A DNA stretch of 64,000 nt from NCBI RefSeq assembly GCF_000184685.1, contig NC_014830.1:3658001-3722000 (forward strand). Direction: 5' to 3'. The translations under genes and the position numbers were made by a program. Source of the DNA: Intrasporangium calvum DSM 43043 (GTDB taxonomy: Bacteria > Actinomycetota > Actinomycetes > Actinomycetales > Dermatophilaceae). This document shows, piece by piece, positions 52,578 to 61,404 of this stretch (position 1 is its first letter; every line of letters begins with the position of its first letter). The notes below the pieces were generated by a model. That model was not told where the DNA came from. It was given only the letters and a program-made list of their open reading frames with translations, and searched no databases.

Positions 52578-54297
52578 TCAGCCTCGGAGGTCGGGGAACT
52601 GCTCGTCGCGCCACTCGAGCGCGGGCTGCGCCGCTCCGGTGGCGTCCAGCTCCTCCTCGCGTCCGCGCAGCTCGACCCGGCGGATCTTGCCCGAGATCGT
52701 CTTCGGCAGCTCGTAGAACTCGATCCGGCGGACGCGCTGCCACGGCGCGAGCCGCTCGCGGGCGTGCGCGAGGATCGACCGGGCGACGTCCGCTCCGGGC
52801 TCGTAGCCCGCGACGAGCGCCACGTAGGCCTTGGGCACGGCGAGCCGCACCGGGTCCGGCGACGGGACGACAGCCGCCTCGGCGACGGCGACGTGCTCGA
52901 TGAGGACCGACTCCAGCTCGAAGGGGCTGATCTTGTAGTCGCTGGCCTTGAACACGTCGTCGGTCCGGCCGACGTAGGTGACGTAGCCGTCGTCGTCCAC
53001 GGAGGCGACGTCGCCCGTGTGGTACCAGCCGCCCTCCATCGCCGCTGCGTTGCGCTCGGCGTCGCCCTGGTAGCCGGTCATGAGGGGGACGGGTCGCTTC
53101 GACAGGTCGAGGCAGATCTCGCCCTCGACGGGGCCCCCTCCGTCGGGCGGGGGGACGAGGACGTTGGTCAACGGGTCGACGACGGCGACGGGCACCCCGG
53201 GCAGTGGTCGGCCCATCGAGCCGGGCTTGACCCGCGCGCCGGGCGTGTTGCCGATGGCGGCGGTCATCTCGGTCTGGCCGAACCCGTCGCGGATCGTCAT
53301 CCCCCACGCCTTCTCCACCTGGGCGATGACCTCGGGGTTGAGGGGTTCACCGGCCCCGATGACCTCGCGGAGCGAGCCGGGGCCGCCGGACAGGTCGGCG
53401 TTGATGAGCATCCGCCACACCGTCGGTGGGGCGCACAGCGAGGTGACCTCGTGGGTGCGCAGCACGCGGAGCAGGGCGGCCGGGTCGAACCGCGAGTAGT
53501 TGTAGATGAAGATCGTCGCCTCGGCGATCCACGGCGCGAAGAACGAGGACCAGGCGTGCTTGGCCCAGCCGGGGCTCGAGATGTTGAGGTGGACGTCGCC
53601 GGGGCGCAGGCCGATCCAGTACATCGTCGAGAGGTGGCCGACCGGGTAGGAGCGCTGGGTGTGCTCGACCAGCTTGGGCTTGCTCGTCGTGCCGGAGGTG
53701 AAGTAGAGGAGCAGGCGGTCGTCGGGTCCGGTCCCCGGGTGCGTGGCCGGCTCCGGCTGGGTCGGACGGGTCGGCGCCCATGGCGATGCGCAGGTAGTCA
53801 CCCGGTACGTCGTCGAACTTGTGGCACTCCGTCGCGTTCGTGATGACGGCTCGGGCGGCTCCGCGCTCCATCCGGTCGACGAGGTCCCCCGGACCGACTG
53901 CGACGGTGGTGGGCATGATGACGGCGCCGAGCTTCATGACGCCGAGCATCGCCTCCCACAGCTCGACCTGGTTGCCGAGCATGAGGACGACGCTGTCGCC
54001 CTTGCGGACCCCGAGCCGCGCGAGGTGGGCGGCGACCTGGTCGGAGCGCCGGGCCATCTCGTCGAAGGTGAGGGTCTGGACCGACTCGTCCTGCTCGACG
54101 ATGGTCAGCGCGGGCTTGTCGTTGCCGCGCGCGACGGCGTCGAACCAGTCGACCGCCCAGTTCCACCGGTCGCCGACGTCGGGAAAGGCGAACTCGGACA
54201 CGGCCCGGTCGTAGTCCTCGCGGAGCTCGACGAGGAGGTCGCGCGCCGCGCGGTAGGTCTCGGTCACGCCGGGAGTGCTGTCCATGGTCGCCGTCAT
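52578..54297 (-). pseudogene. AMP-binding acyl-CoA synthetase disrupted by a frameshift
   Basis: The locus encodes an acyl-CoA synthetase of about 570 residues in two frames. The N-terminal part (from ATG 54297) includes LTFDEMARRSDQVAAHLARLGVRKGDSVVLMLGNQVELWEAMLGVMKLGAVIMPTT in the usual order and runs to MGADPSDP. The rest, from RPTQPEPATHPGTGPDDRLLLYFTSGTTSKPKLVEHT (AMP-binding P-loop) through GFGQTEMT, YHTGDVASVDDDGYVTYVGR and KTISGKIRRVELR (catalytic Lys), is in another frame. The switch lies around 53740-53790. A genuine mutation or a sequence error would look the same. Closest types are acetyl-/medium-chain acyl-CoA synthetases. A palindrome lies upstream. Confidence 0.75.
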
Positions 54298-54306
54298 GGC
54301 AAAACT

Positions 54307-54320
54307 CTAGGACGTCCTAG
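54307..54320. promoter_or_regulatory. Perfect palindrome CTAGGACGTCCTAG upstream of acyl-CoA synthetase
   Basis: Fourteen bases, ten bases upstream of the synthetase start. The symmetric GGACGTCC core resembles operators of TetR-type regulators of acyl-CoA metabolism. The regulator is unknown. Confidence 0.6.
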
Positions 54321-54362
54321 CAATCTGCATGCGTGACATCGCCCACACCCCTGAACACCCCG

Positions 54363-54989
54363 TCACTCCTCGGCCAGCTCGGGTCGGTCCCGTCGGCGCC
54401 CGTCCGAGCCCAGCGGCATACGGCCGTCGTCGTCCTCCTCAGCCGTCTCGTAACCCGGCCGGCCGTGCGCAGCCCGCCCCTGCGCGACCAGGCGTCGGCG
54501 CGTGTCGTCCTCGTCGATGAGCCGGTTGATCAGCTGTTGGACGTGGTTGCTGTGCGGGATGTTCCGCAGCTGCTCGTCGGGGCTGTCCCCCGCCGACTCG
54601 ATGCGCAAGGACCCCGAGTTGATGATCCGGTCGACGAGCGACTGCTCGAACGAGACGTCGGTGATCTTCGAGAGGGTGATGTCCTTGCCCGACTTGCGCA
54701 GGATGCCGCGGCGGACCATGACCCGGTGCGACGTCACGACGTAGTGCGTCGTCCGCCACCGGAGGAACGGCACGACCACGGCAGGCACCGCGATGAGCAC
54801 CGCGACCGCCACGAGGACCCACTGCAGGAGGTCGCCGCGCGAGTCGTCGGGCGTCGCGACGACGGCGAACCCGGCTCCGGCGGCGAGCACGAGGCCGAAG
54901 AGCACCGGGCCGGCCACGGTGAGCCAGTGCGGGTGGATGCTGCGCTCGACCCGCTCGCCCTGGGCGAGGACGTTCTCGGGGAATCCCAT
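54363..54989 (-). CDS. PH domain-containing membrane protein (bPH2, YdbT-like)
   Basis: A 208-residue protein with two TM helices (about residues 22-45 and 55-78) and a cytoplasmic bacterial PH-like domain: WRTTHYVVTSHRVMVRRGILRKSGKDITLSKITDVSFEQSLVDRIINSGSLRIESAG, given in order. Function in the family is unknown. The last 30 residues are charged and overlap a CGTATGCCGCT repeat that encodes GRMPLGSDG, so the repeat seems to have altered the end of the protein. ATG 54989 is in a plausible context. Divergence from the synthetase suggests separate promoters. Confidence 0.75.
   Translation of the reverse strand: MGFPENVLAQGERVERSIHPHWLTVAGPVLFGLVLAAGAGFAVVATPDDSRGDLLQWVLVAVAVLIAVPAVVVPFLRWRTTHYVVTSHRVMVRRGILRKSGKDITLSKITDVSFEQSLVDRIINSGSLRIESAGDSPDEQLRNIPHSNHVQQLINRLIDEDDTRRRLVAQGRAAHGRPGYETAEEDDDGRMPLGSDGRRRDRPELAEE
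54412..54422 (-). repeat. CGTATGCCGCT repeat in the 3-prime end of the PH-domain gene
   Basis: Exact core, sense to the gene, about 50 bases before the stop codon, in the frame coding Arg-Met-Pro-Leu, unlike other copies. Confidence 0.8.
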
Positions 54990-55059
54990 GCCGCCAGCCT
55001 ATTGCGCGCCGCTCCCCCGCGCCCTCCCCGCAGGACACCCAGGGCCGGTGCGGTCCGCC

Positions 55060-55647
55060 CTAAAGCGGCCACACCCCAGAGGTCCCACGCCGGTGGCTCG
55101 TCACGAGGTGGGTGTCGATGATCCCCACCGCCTCCATCAGGGCGAACATCGTCGTCGGCCCGACGAAGGCAAAGCCCTTCTTGCGCAAGGCCCGGGACAG
55201 CGCCTTGGACTCGTCGGACACGGTCGGCACCTCCGACTGCTCGCCGGGCCTCGGCGTCTCCGCCGGCTGGAACCCCCACACGAAGTCGACGAGGCCGCCC
55301 TCGTCGCGCAACGCCACCGTCGCACGTGCGTTCTGGATCGTGGCGGTGATCTTCATCCGGTTGCGGACGATGCCCGCGTCGCCCATGAGCCGCTCGACGT
55401 CGCCCGCGCCGAAGCCCGCCACCACGTCGGGGTCGAAGTCGGCGAAGGCGGCCCGGAAGCTCGGCCGTTTGCGCAGGATCGTCGCCCACGACAGGCCCGC
55501 CTGGAAGCCCTCGAGACAGATCCGCTCGTAGAGTCCCTGCTCGTCGCGGACCGGCACCCCCCACTCCGTGTCGTAGTAGTCCCTGAGGAGCGGGTCCACC
55601 GAAGCCCACGCAGGGCGCGCCAGCCCGTCAGCGCCAATGACCGTCAT
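55060..55647 (-). CDS. tag: DNA-3-methyladenine glycosylase I
   Basis: A 195-residue TAG-family DNA repair glycosylase that removes 3-methyladenine. Signatures: PLLRDYYDTEWGVPVRDE, LCLEGFQAGLSWATILRKRPSFRAAFADFDPD without the expected spacing change, AGIVRNRMKITATIQNARA, and GFAFVGPTTMFALMEAVGIIDTHL. The E. coli enzyme has a structural zinc held by two Cys and two His; here the N-terminal Cys and His are replaced (YYDTEWG) and the C-terminal Cys is Ser, so that site seems absent. ATG 55647. Stands alone. Confidence 0.85.
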   Translation of the reverse strand: MTVIGADGLARPAWASVDPLLRDYYDTEWGVPVRDEQGLYERICLEGFQAGLSWATILRKRPSFRAAFADFDPDVVAGFGAGDVERLMGDAGIVRNRMKITATIQNARATVALRDEGGLVDFVWGFQPAETPRPGEQSEVPTVSDESKALSRALRKKGFAFVGPTTMFALMEAVGIIDTHLVTSHRRGTSGVWPL

Positions 55648-55697
55648 GGTCCGACGATAGGGCGACGAGCCGACAGCCTGCCGCCCATGGGAGCTGT

Positions 55698-55708
55698 CGT
55701 ATGCCGCC
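55698..55708 (+). repeat. CGTATGCCGCC repeat after PaiB-like gene
   Basis: Core with one change at the last base, followed by GGGCTCAGTCCCCG, 5 bases beyond the PaiB-like stop codon. Confidence 0.65.
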
Positions 55709-55712
55709 GGGC

Positions 55713-56336
55713 TCAGTCCCCGAGGACCGCTCGCATCGCGCGGGCGACCTCGTGCGCCGCGGGCCCCGGCTCGGCCTCGAGCCCGGCGATCGCCCCCATG
55801 CGGTCGGCCGGCGACCGGTTCTGGCTGAGCTTCGCCTTGGCCGAGACCGCCTCGACCCGCAGCTCGACGCCGACGACGGCCCGGAGCTGGCCCTCGACGT
55901 AACGCTCGGGCGCGTCGGTGACCGCCCACGGCTCGGCGCGGTGGTCCTCGTGACGATGGGTGAGGCGGGTGACGACGTCGCGGACGAACTCGAGGTCGTC
56001 GTGGACCGTCACCGGGCCGCTCAGCTGGACCTCGCTGTAGTTCCACGTCGGCACCGTCCGCCCGTGCTCCGCCTTGGACGGGTACCAGCCCGGGGACACG
56101 TACGCGTCCGCGGCGGTCACGACGATGACTCCCGGCGAGCCGGCGGCGATGCGTCGCCAGTGCTCGTTCGCCCGGGCGAGATGGGCGAGGACGCGACCGT
56201 CCTCGACCACGAGGGGCAGGAGCGTCACGTCCGGGCGGCCGTCCGGACCGACCGTGACGAGGTGGCCCGCGGGGTGGGCGTCGAGGAAGTCGGCGGCCGC
56301 GGCGGCGTCCATCGCGTTGAAGTGGGGTACGTACAC
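55713..56336 (-). CDS. PaiB-like FMN-binding protein
   Basis: A 207-residue PaiB-family protein with an FMN-binding split-barrel fold. Signatures: MYVPHFNAMDAAAAADFLDAHPAGHLVTVGPDGRPDVTLLPL in the expected order, LAHLARANEHW, YVSPGWYPSKAEHGRTVPTWNYSEVQLSG. In Bacillus PaiB is a regulator of degradative enzymes and sporulation, but many homologues are probably simple flavin-binding proteins. GTG 56336 is chosen; no strong ribosome-binding site. Divergent from the PAP2 gene. Confidence 0.8.
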   Translation of the reverse strand: MYVPHFNAMDAAAAADFLDAHPAGHLVTVGPDGRPDVTLLPLVVEDGRVLAHLARANEHWRRIAAGSPGVIVVTAADAYVSPGWYPSKAEHGRTVPTWNYSEVQLSGPVTVHDDLEFVRDVVTRLTHRHEDHRAEPWAVTDAPERYVEGQLRAVVGVELRVEAVSAKAKLSQNRSPADRMGAIAGLEAEPGPAAHEVARAMRAVLGD

Positions 56337-56382
56337 ACCGACATTGTCAGGGCAGCGGAGGGTGGTTGGGCAGACCGTGCGG

Positions 56383-57231
56383 ATGGGAGCTGGAGCAGAG
56401 GGGCCGGTCCGTGAGCCGGAGCAGATCGGCTCGCGGGACCTCACCACGTGGCCGACCCGGCTGGGGCGGCTCCTCGTCACCGCGGGGGCCGAGCTGGGTC
56501 GACGCCTGCCGTGGGTGGGCCGGCTCTACGGGTGGTCCACCGCCAACGTCGCGTTCGTCGTGTTCGCCGGTCTGGCGCTGGGCGTGGCGGTCGCCCTCAC
56601 CCGGGCCGCCGCCGAGGTCTACCAGGCGGTCACCGACCACAACGGCATATCGACGATCGACCAACCCGTGCTCGACGCGGCGGTCGGGCAGCGCACTCCC
56701 CGGCTCGACGAGGCCGTCACGTGGTTCACCGACATCGGTGGGCCGGTCGGGATGCCGGTCCTCGTCGCGGTCGTCGTCGGCCTGCTCGCCCTGCGGTGGC
56801 GGACCTGGCTCCCCGTCGTCGTGACCGTCGTCGCGGCTGCGGGCTCGCTCCTCATGACGATCGCCACCAAGGGCCTGGCCGCCCGAGCGCGTCCTCCCGT
56901 GGCGCTCGCGGTGCCGCCCTACGAGTCCTCCCCCAGCTTCCCCAGCGGGCACACCCTCAACGCGACGGTCCTCACCGCTGTGGTGGTCTACCTGCTCCTC
57001 CTCCGGAGCACCGCGACGTGGCACCGCGTCCTGGCCGTCCTCGCCGGCCTGGTGTTCGTCGTCGCCATGGGCCTCAGCCGGGTCTTCCTCGGCCACCACT
57101 GGCTCACCGATGTCGTCGCCGGATGGGCGCTCGGGCTCGCCTGGGCGTTGGCCGTGATCACGGCGCACCGGTTGTTCCTCACCCTGCGGCCTCGGGACGA
57201 GGGCCGCGGAGCCGACCCGCGTCCGGGCTGA
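56383..57231 (+). CDS. PAP2-family phosphatase
   Basis: A 282-residue membrane phosphatase with about five TM helices. The three PAP2 motifs are clear: KGLAARARPP, PSFPSGHTLNA (catalytic His) and SRVFLGHHWLTDVVAGW. Members dephosphorylate phosphatidic acid, phosphatidylglycerol phosphate or polyprenyl diphosphate outside the membrane. The N-terminus before residue 40 is Gly/Glu-rich; start between GTG 56377 and ATG 56383 is uncertain. Divergent from the PaiB-like gene across 46 bases. Confidence 0.85.
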   Translation: MGAGAEGPVREPEQIGSRDLTTWPTRLGRLLVTAGAELGRRLPWVGRLYGWSTANVAFVVFAGLALGVAVALTRAAAEVYQAVTDHNGISTIDQPVLDAAVGQRTPRLDEAVTWFTDIGGPVGMPVLVAVVVGLLALRWRTWLPVVVTVVAAAGSLLMTIATKGLAARARPPVALAVPPYESSPSFPSGHTLNATVLTAVVVYLLLLRSTATWHRVLAVLAGLVFVVAMGLSRVFLGHHWLTDVVAGWALGLAWALAVITAHRLFLTLRPRDEGRGADPRPG

Positions 57232-57324
57232 CGGCCAGACTCGCCGGCTTGGGCCTTTCCGGCCGGGCCGGCCCCAGAATGGAGATGTCCGCGCGGCTGC
57301 GCGGCTCCGACCGCAAGGAGTGTC

Positions 57325-58641
57325 ATGCGCAGTCTGGCCACCTCGGACCGGCGGTTCGCCCGCGCCCTCTCGCGCACCATCGCCACGGTCTCGACCACCT
57401 CCCATGCGCGAGAGGTGCTCCAGGTCTTCTACCGGATGGGCGCCTCGCCCACCAGGATCGTCCCGGCAGTGCGCACCTCACCCAACTACCGCAGCCGGCG
57501 GTTCGAGGCGGACGAGCCGTCGCTCCGACCCCGGCTGCGCGCGCAGACGAGCGCCCTCCTCGCGGCGATCCGGGTGCACGGGCGGGGGCGCCCCGTCGGC
57601 GCCGTGCCGCGCGTCGTCCCTCGGCTCCCTGAGCAGGCGGGCGACCTCGCGGTCACGTGGTACGGGCACGCCACGACGCTCCTCGAGCTCGACGGGGTGC
57701 GCATCCTCATCGATCCCGTCTTCGGCGAGCGGGTCTCCCCCTCGGAGCGCTTCGGCCCGCGGCGGCTGCACCCGGTGCCGGGGCCGATCGAGGACCTGCC
57801 CGGCGTCGACGTCGTGCTCATCTCGCACGACCACTACGACCACCTGGACGCGCCGTCGATCGCGACGCTGGAGCGCACTCATCGCCCGCATTACGTCGTG
57901 CCCCTCGGCGTCGACTTCCACCTGCGGGCCTGGCGCGTGCCCACGGACCGCATCACCGCGCTCGACTGGCGCGAGTCCACCGACCTGTCCGGGCTGCGCC
58001 TGACCTGCACCGAGGCGCGCCACAACTCGGGCCGTGGCCTCGTCGACAGCCAGACGCTCTGGGCCGGCTGGGCGATGCACGGCCCCCGTCACTCCGCCTA
58101 CTACGCGGGCGACTCCGGGACGTCGAAGCGGTTCGCCCACATCGGGGCCGACCTCGGTCCGTTCGACGTCACGCTCCTGCCGATCGGGGCCTACGACCCG
58201 TTCTGGCCGGACCTGCACCTGGAGCCGGAGCAGACCGTGGCGGCGCACCGCGACGTCAACCGCATCGGCAGCGCGGCCGAGGCGGTGACGGCAGACGCTG
58301 CGGGCGTGGCGGACGGCTTCATCGAGGGAGACCAGCGGATCGACACGCCCGGCGGGGCCCACGAGGAGGGCGAGACGACCACGACGGGCCGGCGCGCCGC
58401 GACCGCGGCCCGCACGTCGGTGCTCTTCCCGGTCCACTGGGCGACGTTCAACCTCGCGATGCACTGGTGGGCCGAGCCGATGCGCCGGGTTCGCCGCGCC
58501 GCTGCGGCGGCCGAAGTCCCCGTGGTCTCTCCGCGGCTCGGCGACCGCGTCGACCTGACCCAGGCGGAGCCCGACGTGGTCGCCGCCACGTACGCCGACC
58601 CGTGGTGGGACGAGTGCTCCGCACCCGAGGACCGTGACTGA
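57325..58641 (+). CDS. NAPE-PLD-like metallo-beta-lactamase hydrolase with a 50-residue insert
   Basis: A 438-residue MBL-fold hydrolase of the UlaG/NAPE-PLD-like group. Metal motif HDHYDHLD is near residues 168-175, with other ligands in GHATTLLELDG, EARHNSGRGLVD and YYAGDSGTS; the end WATFNLAMHWWAEPM is typical. Compared with its neighbour it carries an extra stretch of about 50 residues, rich in Gly, Ala and Thr, between HRDVN and LFPVHWATFNLA, in a region that may cover the active site. ATG 57325 follows AAGGAG. Substrate possibly phospholipid or a lactone; unknown. Confidence 0.8.
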   Translation: MRSLATSDRRFARALSRTIATVSTTSHAREVLQVFYRMGASPTRIVPAVRTSPNYRSRRFEADEPSLRPRLRAQTSALLAAIRVHGRGRPVGAVPRVVPRLPEQAGDLAVTWYGHATTLLELDGVRILIDPVFGERVSPSERFGPRRLHPVPGPIEDLPGVDVVLISHDHYDHLDAPSIATLERTHRPHYVVPLGVDFHLRAWRVPTDRITALDWRESTDLSGLRLTCTEARHNSGRGLVDSQTLWAGWAMHGPRHSAYYAGDSGTSKRFAHIGADLGPFDVTLLPIGAYDPFWPDLHLEPEQTVAAHRDVNRIGSAAEAVTADAAGVADGFIEGDQRIDTPGGAHEEGETTTTGRRAATAARTSVLFPVHWATFNLAMHWWAEPMRRVRRAAAAAEVPVVSPRLGDRVDLTQAEPDVVAATYADPWWDECSAPEDRD

Positions 58642-58687
58642 GCGGCCCTCGGGGGCACGGTTCGGGGAAGGCGGGTTACCGTGGCCC

Positions 58688-59815
58688 GTGACCATGCTCA
58701 GGACTGCGGCCGCCAGGTCCGGCAGACGGTTCCCGATCCTGCGTCGGCTCGGGGCCCCGACGACGGCCCTGCGTGACCGGGTGCGGTCGTCGGCGCACTA
58801 CCGGGACGGCCAGTTCCGGTCGCACGAGCCCACCCACTGGGTCCCGGCACCCGAGGGTGAGGGGCTGGGCCACCCGGCGGTCGCCGCGTATCGCGCGCGC
58901 GGCCGCGGCCGCCCGCAGGGCACCATCCCGGTCGAGCGGCCGGAGTGGCCGGACGCGGCCGCCGACCTCGCCGTCACCTGGCTCGGCCACGCGTCGAGCC
59001 TGGTCGAGCTCGACGGACACCGCCTCCTCCTGGATCCCGTGTTCGGTGACCGGGTGTCGCCCTCCGGCCTGGTCGGACCGCGTCGGCTCCATCCCGTCCC
59101 GTGCACCGTGGCCGAGCTACCACCGCTGGACGCGGTGCTCATCAGCCACGACCACTACGACCACCTCGACGAGCCCACCATCGCCGAGCTGGAGCGCACC
59201 CATCGCCCGCGCTACGTCGTTCCCCTGGGCGTCGATCTCCACCTGGAGACCTGGGGCGTTCCTGCGGAGCGGATCACGGCCCTCGACTGGCGCGAGGCGA
59301 CGACGGTCGGCGGCCTCGTCGTGACGTGCACGGAGGCGAGGCACTTCTCGGGCCGCGGCCTCGTCCGCAACCAGACCCTCTGGGCCGGGTGGGCCCTGCG
59401 CGGTCCCCGGCACGCCGTCTACTTCGCCGGGGACTCCGGCCCGACCCACCGTTTCGAGGACATCGGGCGCGACCTCGGCCCCTTCGACCTGACCGTGATC
59501 CCCGTCGGGGCCTACAGCGAGCACTGGCCGGACATCCACCTCGACCCCGCCCAGGCGGTCCGCGCCCACCTCGACGTCAACCGCGGGGACGCCACGGGCT
59601 CGGCCCTGCTGCCGGTCCACTGGGCGACGTTCAACCTCGCCATGCACTGGTGGTCCGAGCCGATCAGATGGGCCCGCCGCTGCGCCGACGAACATGCCGT
59701 CTCCCTGCTGACACCGCGGCCGGGCGGCCGCATCTCCCTCGATGAGGGCGTCGGGGTCGCGGGGGTGGCTGAGGCGTGGTGGGAGCCGTGCGCGGCCCCC
59801 GAGGACCACGACTGA
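58688..59815 (+). CDS. NAPE-PLD-like metallo-beta-lactamase hydrolase (paralogue)
   Basis: A 375-residue MBL-fold hydrolase closely related to the gene just upstream (same HDHYDHLDEPT, RHFSGRGLVRNQTLWAGWALRGPRHAVYFAGDSG and PVHWATFNLAMHWWSEP segments) but without the insert. Ligands of the binuclear metal site are all present. The pair must come from a duplication. GTG 58688 is chosen because it aligns with the paralogue's domain start; a GTG at 58634 overlapping the previous stop is in frame. Substrate unknown. Confidence 0.8.
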   Translation: MTMLRTAAARSGRRFPILRRLGAPTTALRDRVRSSAHYRDGQFRSHEPTHWVPAPEGEGLGHPAVAAYRARGRGRPQGTIPVERPEWPDAAADLAVTWLGHASSLVELDGHRLLLDPVFGDRVSPSGLVGPRRLHPVPCTVAELPPLDAVLISHDHYDHLDEPTIAELERTHRPRYVVPLGVDLHLETWGVPAERITALDWREATTVGGLVVTCTEARHFSGRGLVRNQTLWAGWALRGPRHAVYFAGDSGPTHRFEDIGRDLGPFDLTVIPVGAYSEHWPDIHLDPAQAVRAHLDVNRGDATGSALLPVHWATFNLAMHWWSEPIRWARRCADEHAVSLLTPRPGGRISLDEGVGVAGVAEAWWEPCAAPEDHD

Positions 59816-59824
59816 ACCCAGGGC

Positions 59825-59848
59825 CGTATGCCGCTGGGCTCGCTCCCC
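59825..59848 (+). repeat. CGTATGCCGCT repeat between convergent MBL and kinase genes
   Basis: Exact core plus GGGCTCGCTCCCC, 10 bases after the MBL stop codon; the kinase stop is 30 bases further. Confidence 0.85.
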
Positions 59849-59877
59849 GGGGGGCCGCGCGGTCCCGCTCCGGCGGG

Positions 59878-61404
59878 TCAGGACGTGGGCAGCACGAAGG
59901 CGAACGTCGTGTCCCCCGGACGGCTCGACAGCTCCACCCGCCCGCCGTGGGCCCGGGTCACGGCCGCGACGATCGACAGGCCGAGGCCGGTGCTCCCCCC
60001 GGCCCGGGTGCGCGCGTTGTCCCCGCGGGCGAACCGCTCGAACACGTTGGGCTGGAGGTCGATCGGCACCCCCGGACCGTCGTCGTGGACGGAGATCCGC
60101 ACCCGGTCGCCCTCGGGCCTGACGGCGGTGGTGACCCGCGTGCCGGCGGGAGTGTGGGTGCGGGCGTTGGCCAGCAGGTTGGCGACGACCTGGTGCAGCC
60201 GCGCGGAGTCGCCGCGCACCTCGACCGGGTCGGGCGGCAGGTCGAGGTCCCACCGGTGGTCCGGCGCGGCCGCGTGCGCGTCGCTCACCGCGTTGACGAC
60301 GAGCATCGACAGGTCGACGGGCTCGGACGCGAGCGGGCGACCGGCATCGAGCCGCGCCAGCAGGAGCAGGTCCTCGACGAGGGAGCCCATCCGCCCGGCC
60401 TCCGACTCGATCCGGCTCATGGCGTGCGTGACGGACTCGGGCAGGGCGTCCGGCTCCCGCCTCGACAGCTCGGCGTAGCCCTTGATCGACGCGAGGGGCG
60501 TGCGCAGCTCGTGCGACGCGTCCGCGACGAACTGGCGCACGCGCTGCTCACTCCGATGGCGCGCGTTCAGGGCCTCGTCCACGTGGTCGAGCATCTCGTT
60601 GAACGCCGCACCGACCTGCCCCACCTCGGTCCGGGTGTCGGTGTCCTCGGGTGCCACGCGCTCGACGAGCTGCACCTGGCCCTGGTGCAGGGGCATCCGC
60701 GAGACGCGCGTCGCCGTATCGGCGACCCGGCGCAACGGCTCCAGGCTCCGCCGGACGATCCACGTGCCGAGCCCACCGACGAGGAGGACGCCGGCCGCGA
60801 CGCTCGAGGCCGCGATGAGGACCATCCGGGCGAGGGTCGCGTCGGTGGGTGCCATCGAGAGCCCGACGACCAGGGTGACGGGGACGAGGTCGTTGCCGCT
60901 GCGCAGGTTGGCCTGCTCGGCCACCATGCGGAAGCGGCCGAGAGCGCCACCCAGGTCGACGGTGCGGGGGGTCGAGCCGAGGTCGGCCGCGGTGATCGCG
61001 GCCAGGGCGGTGCCGCCGAGCTTGGTGTCCCGCTCCGGCGAGAGGACCCAGCCGAGGGCTGAGCCGGGGGTGAACTGGGCGACGAGGCTGTCGGCTCCCG
61101 GACCACCACGCCTCATGTCGTTGTCCATCATCCGCGGCGCGTGCATCGAGGCGCGCAGCTGCTCGTCGACCTGGGCGACGAGGTGCTGGTTGAGCGCGGC
61201 CACCGTGACCGCCGCCGTGGCGAGACTGAGGACGGTGAAGAGGGCCAGCATGGCGGCCATCAGCTTGGCCCGGAGCGTCCAGGTCGACAGCGGCCGGATC
61301 CGCGCGCGCACCGTGCCGAGGGCGGCGCGCGCTCGGTCGGCCGTGTCGCGGGTGGCCGTCGGTGCAGGGGTGGACGTGGCCTCAGACGGCTGGTCTGAGG
61401 ACAT
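59878..61404 (-). CDS. OmpR-type sensor histidine kinase
   Basis: A 508-residue membrane kinase. Order: cytoplasmic N-terminus, TM1 (about residues 48-70), extracytoplasmic domain of about 120 residues, TM2 (about 192-214), HAMP, HisKA with FVADASHELRTPLASIKGYAELS (His near 302) and HATPase with NLLANARTHTPAGT, DDGPGVP and STGLGLSIV. It resembles TcrY/TrcS-type actinobacterial kinases. ATG 61404 overlaps the response regulator end by 23 bases. Signal unknown. Confidence 0.85.
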   Translation of the reverse strand: MSSDQPSEATSTPAPTATRDTADRARAALGTVRARIRPLSTWTLRAKLMAAMLALFTVLSLATAAVTVAALNQHLVAQVDEQLRASMHAPRMMDNDMRRGGPGADSLVAQFTPGSALGWVLSPERDTKLGGTALAAITAADLGSTPRTVDLGGALGRFRMVAEQANLRSGNDLVPVTLVVGLSMAPTDATLARMVLIAASSVAAGVLLVGGLGTWIVRRSLEPLRRVADTATRVSRMPLHQGQVQLVERVAPEDTDTRTEVGQVGAAFNEMLDHVDEALNARHRSEQRVRQFVADASHELRTPLASIKGYAELSRREPDALPESVTHAMSRIESEAGRMGSLVEDLLLLARLDAGRPLASEPVDLSMLVVNAVSDAHAAAPDHRWDLDLPPDPVEVRGDSARLHQVVANLLANARTHTPAGTRVTTAVRPEGDRVRISVHDDGPGVPIDLQPNVFERFARGDNARTRAGGSTGLGLSIVAAVTRAHGGRVELSSRPGDTTFAFVLPTS

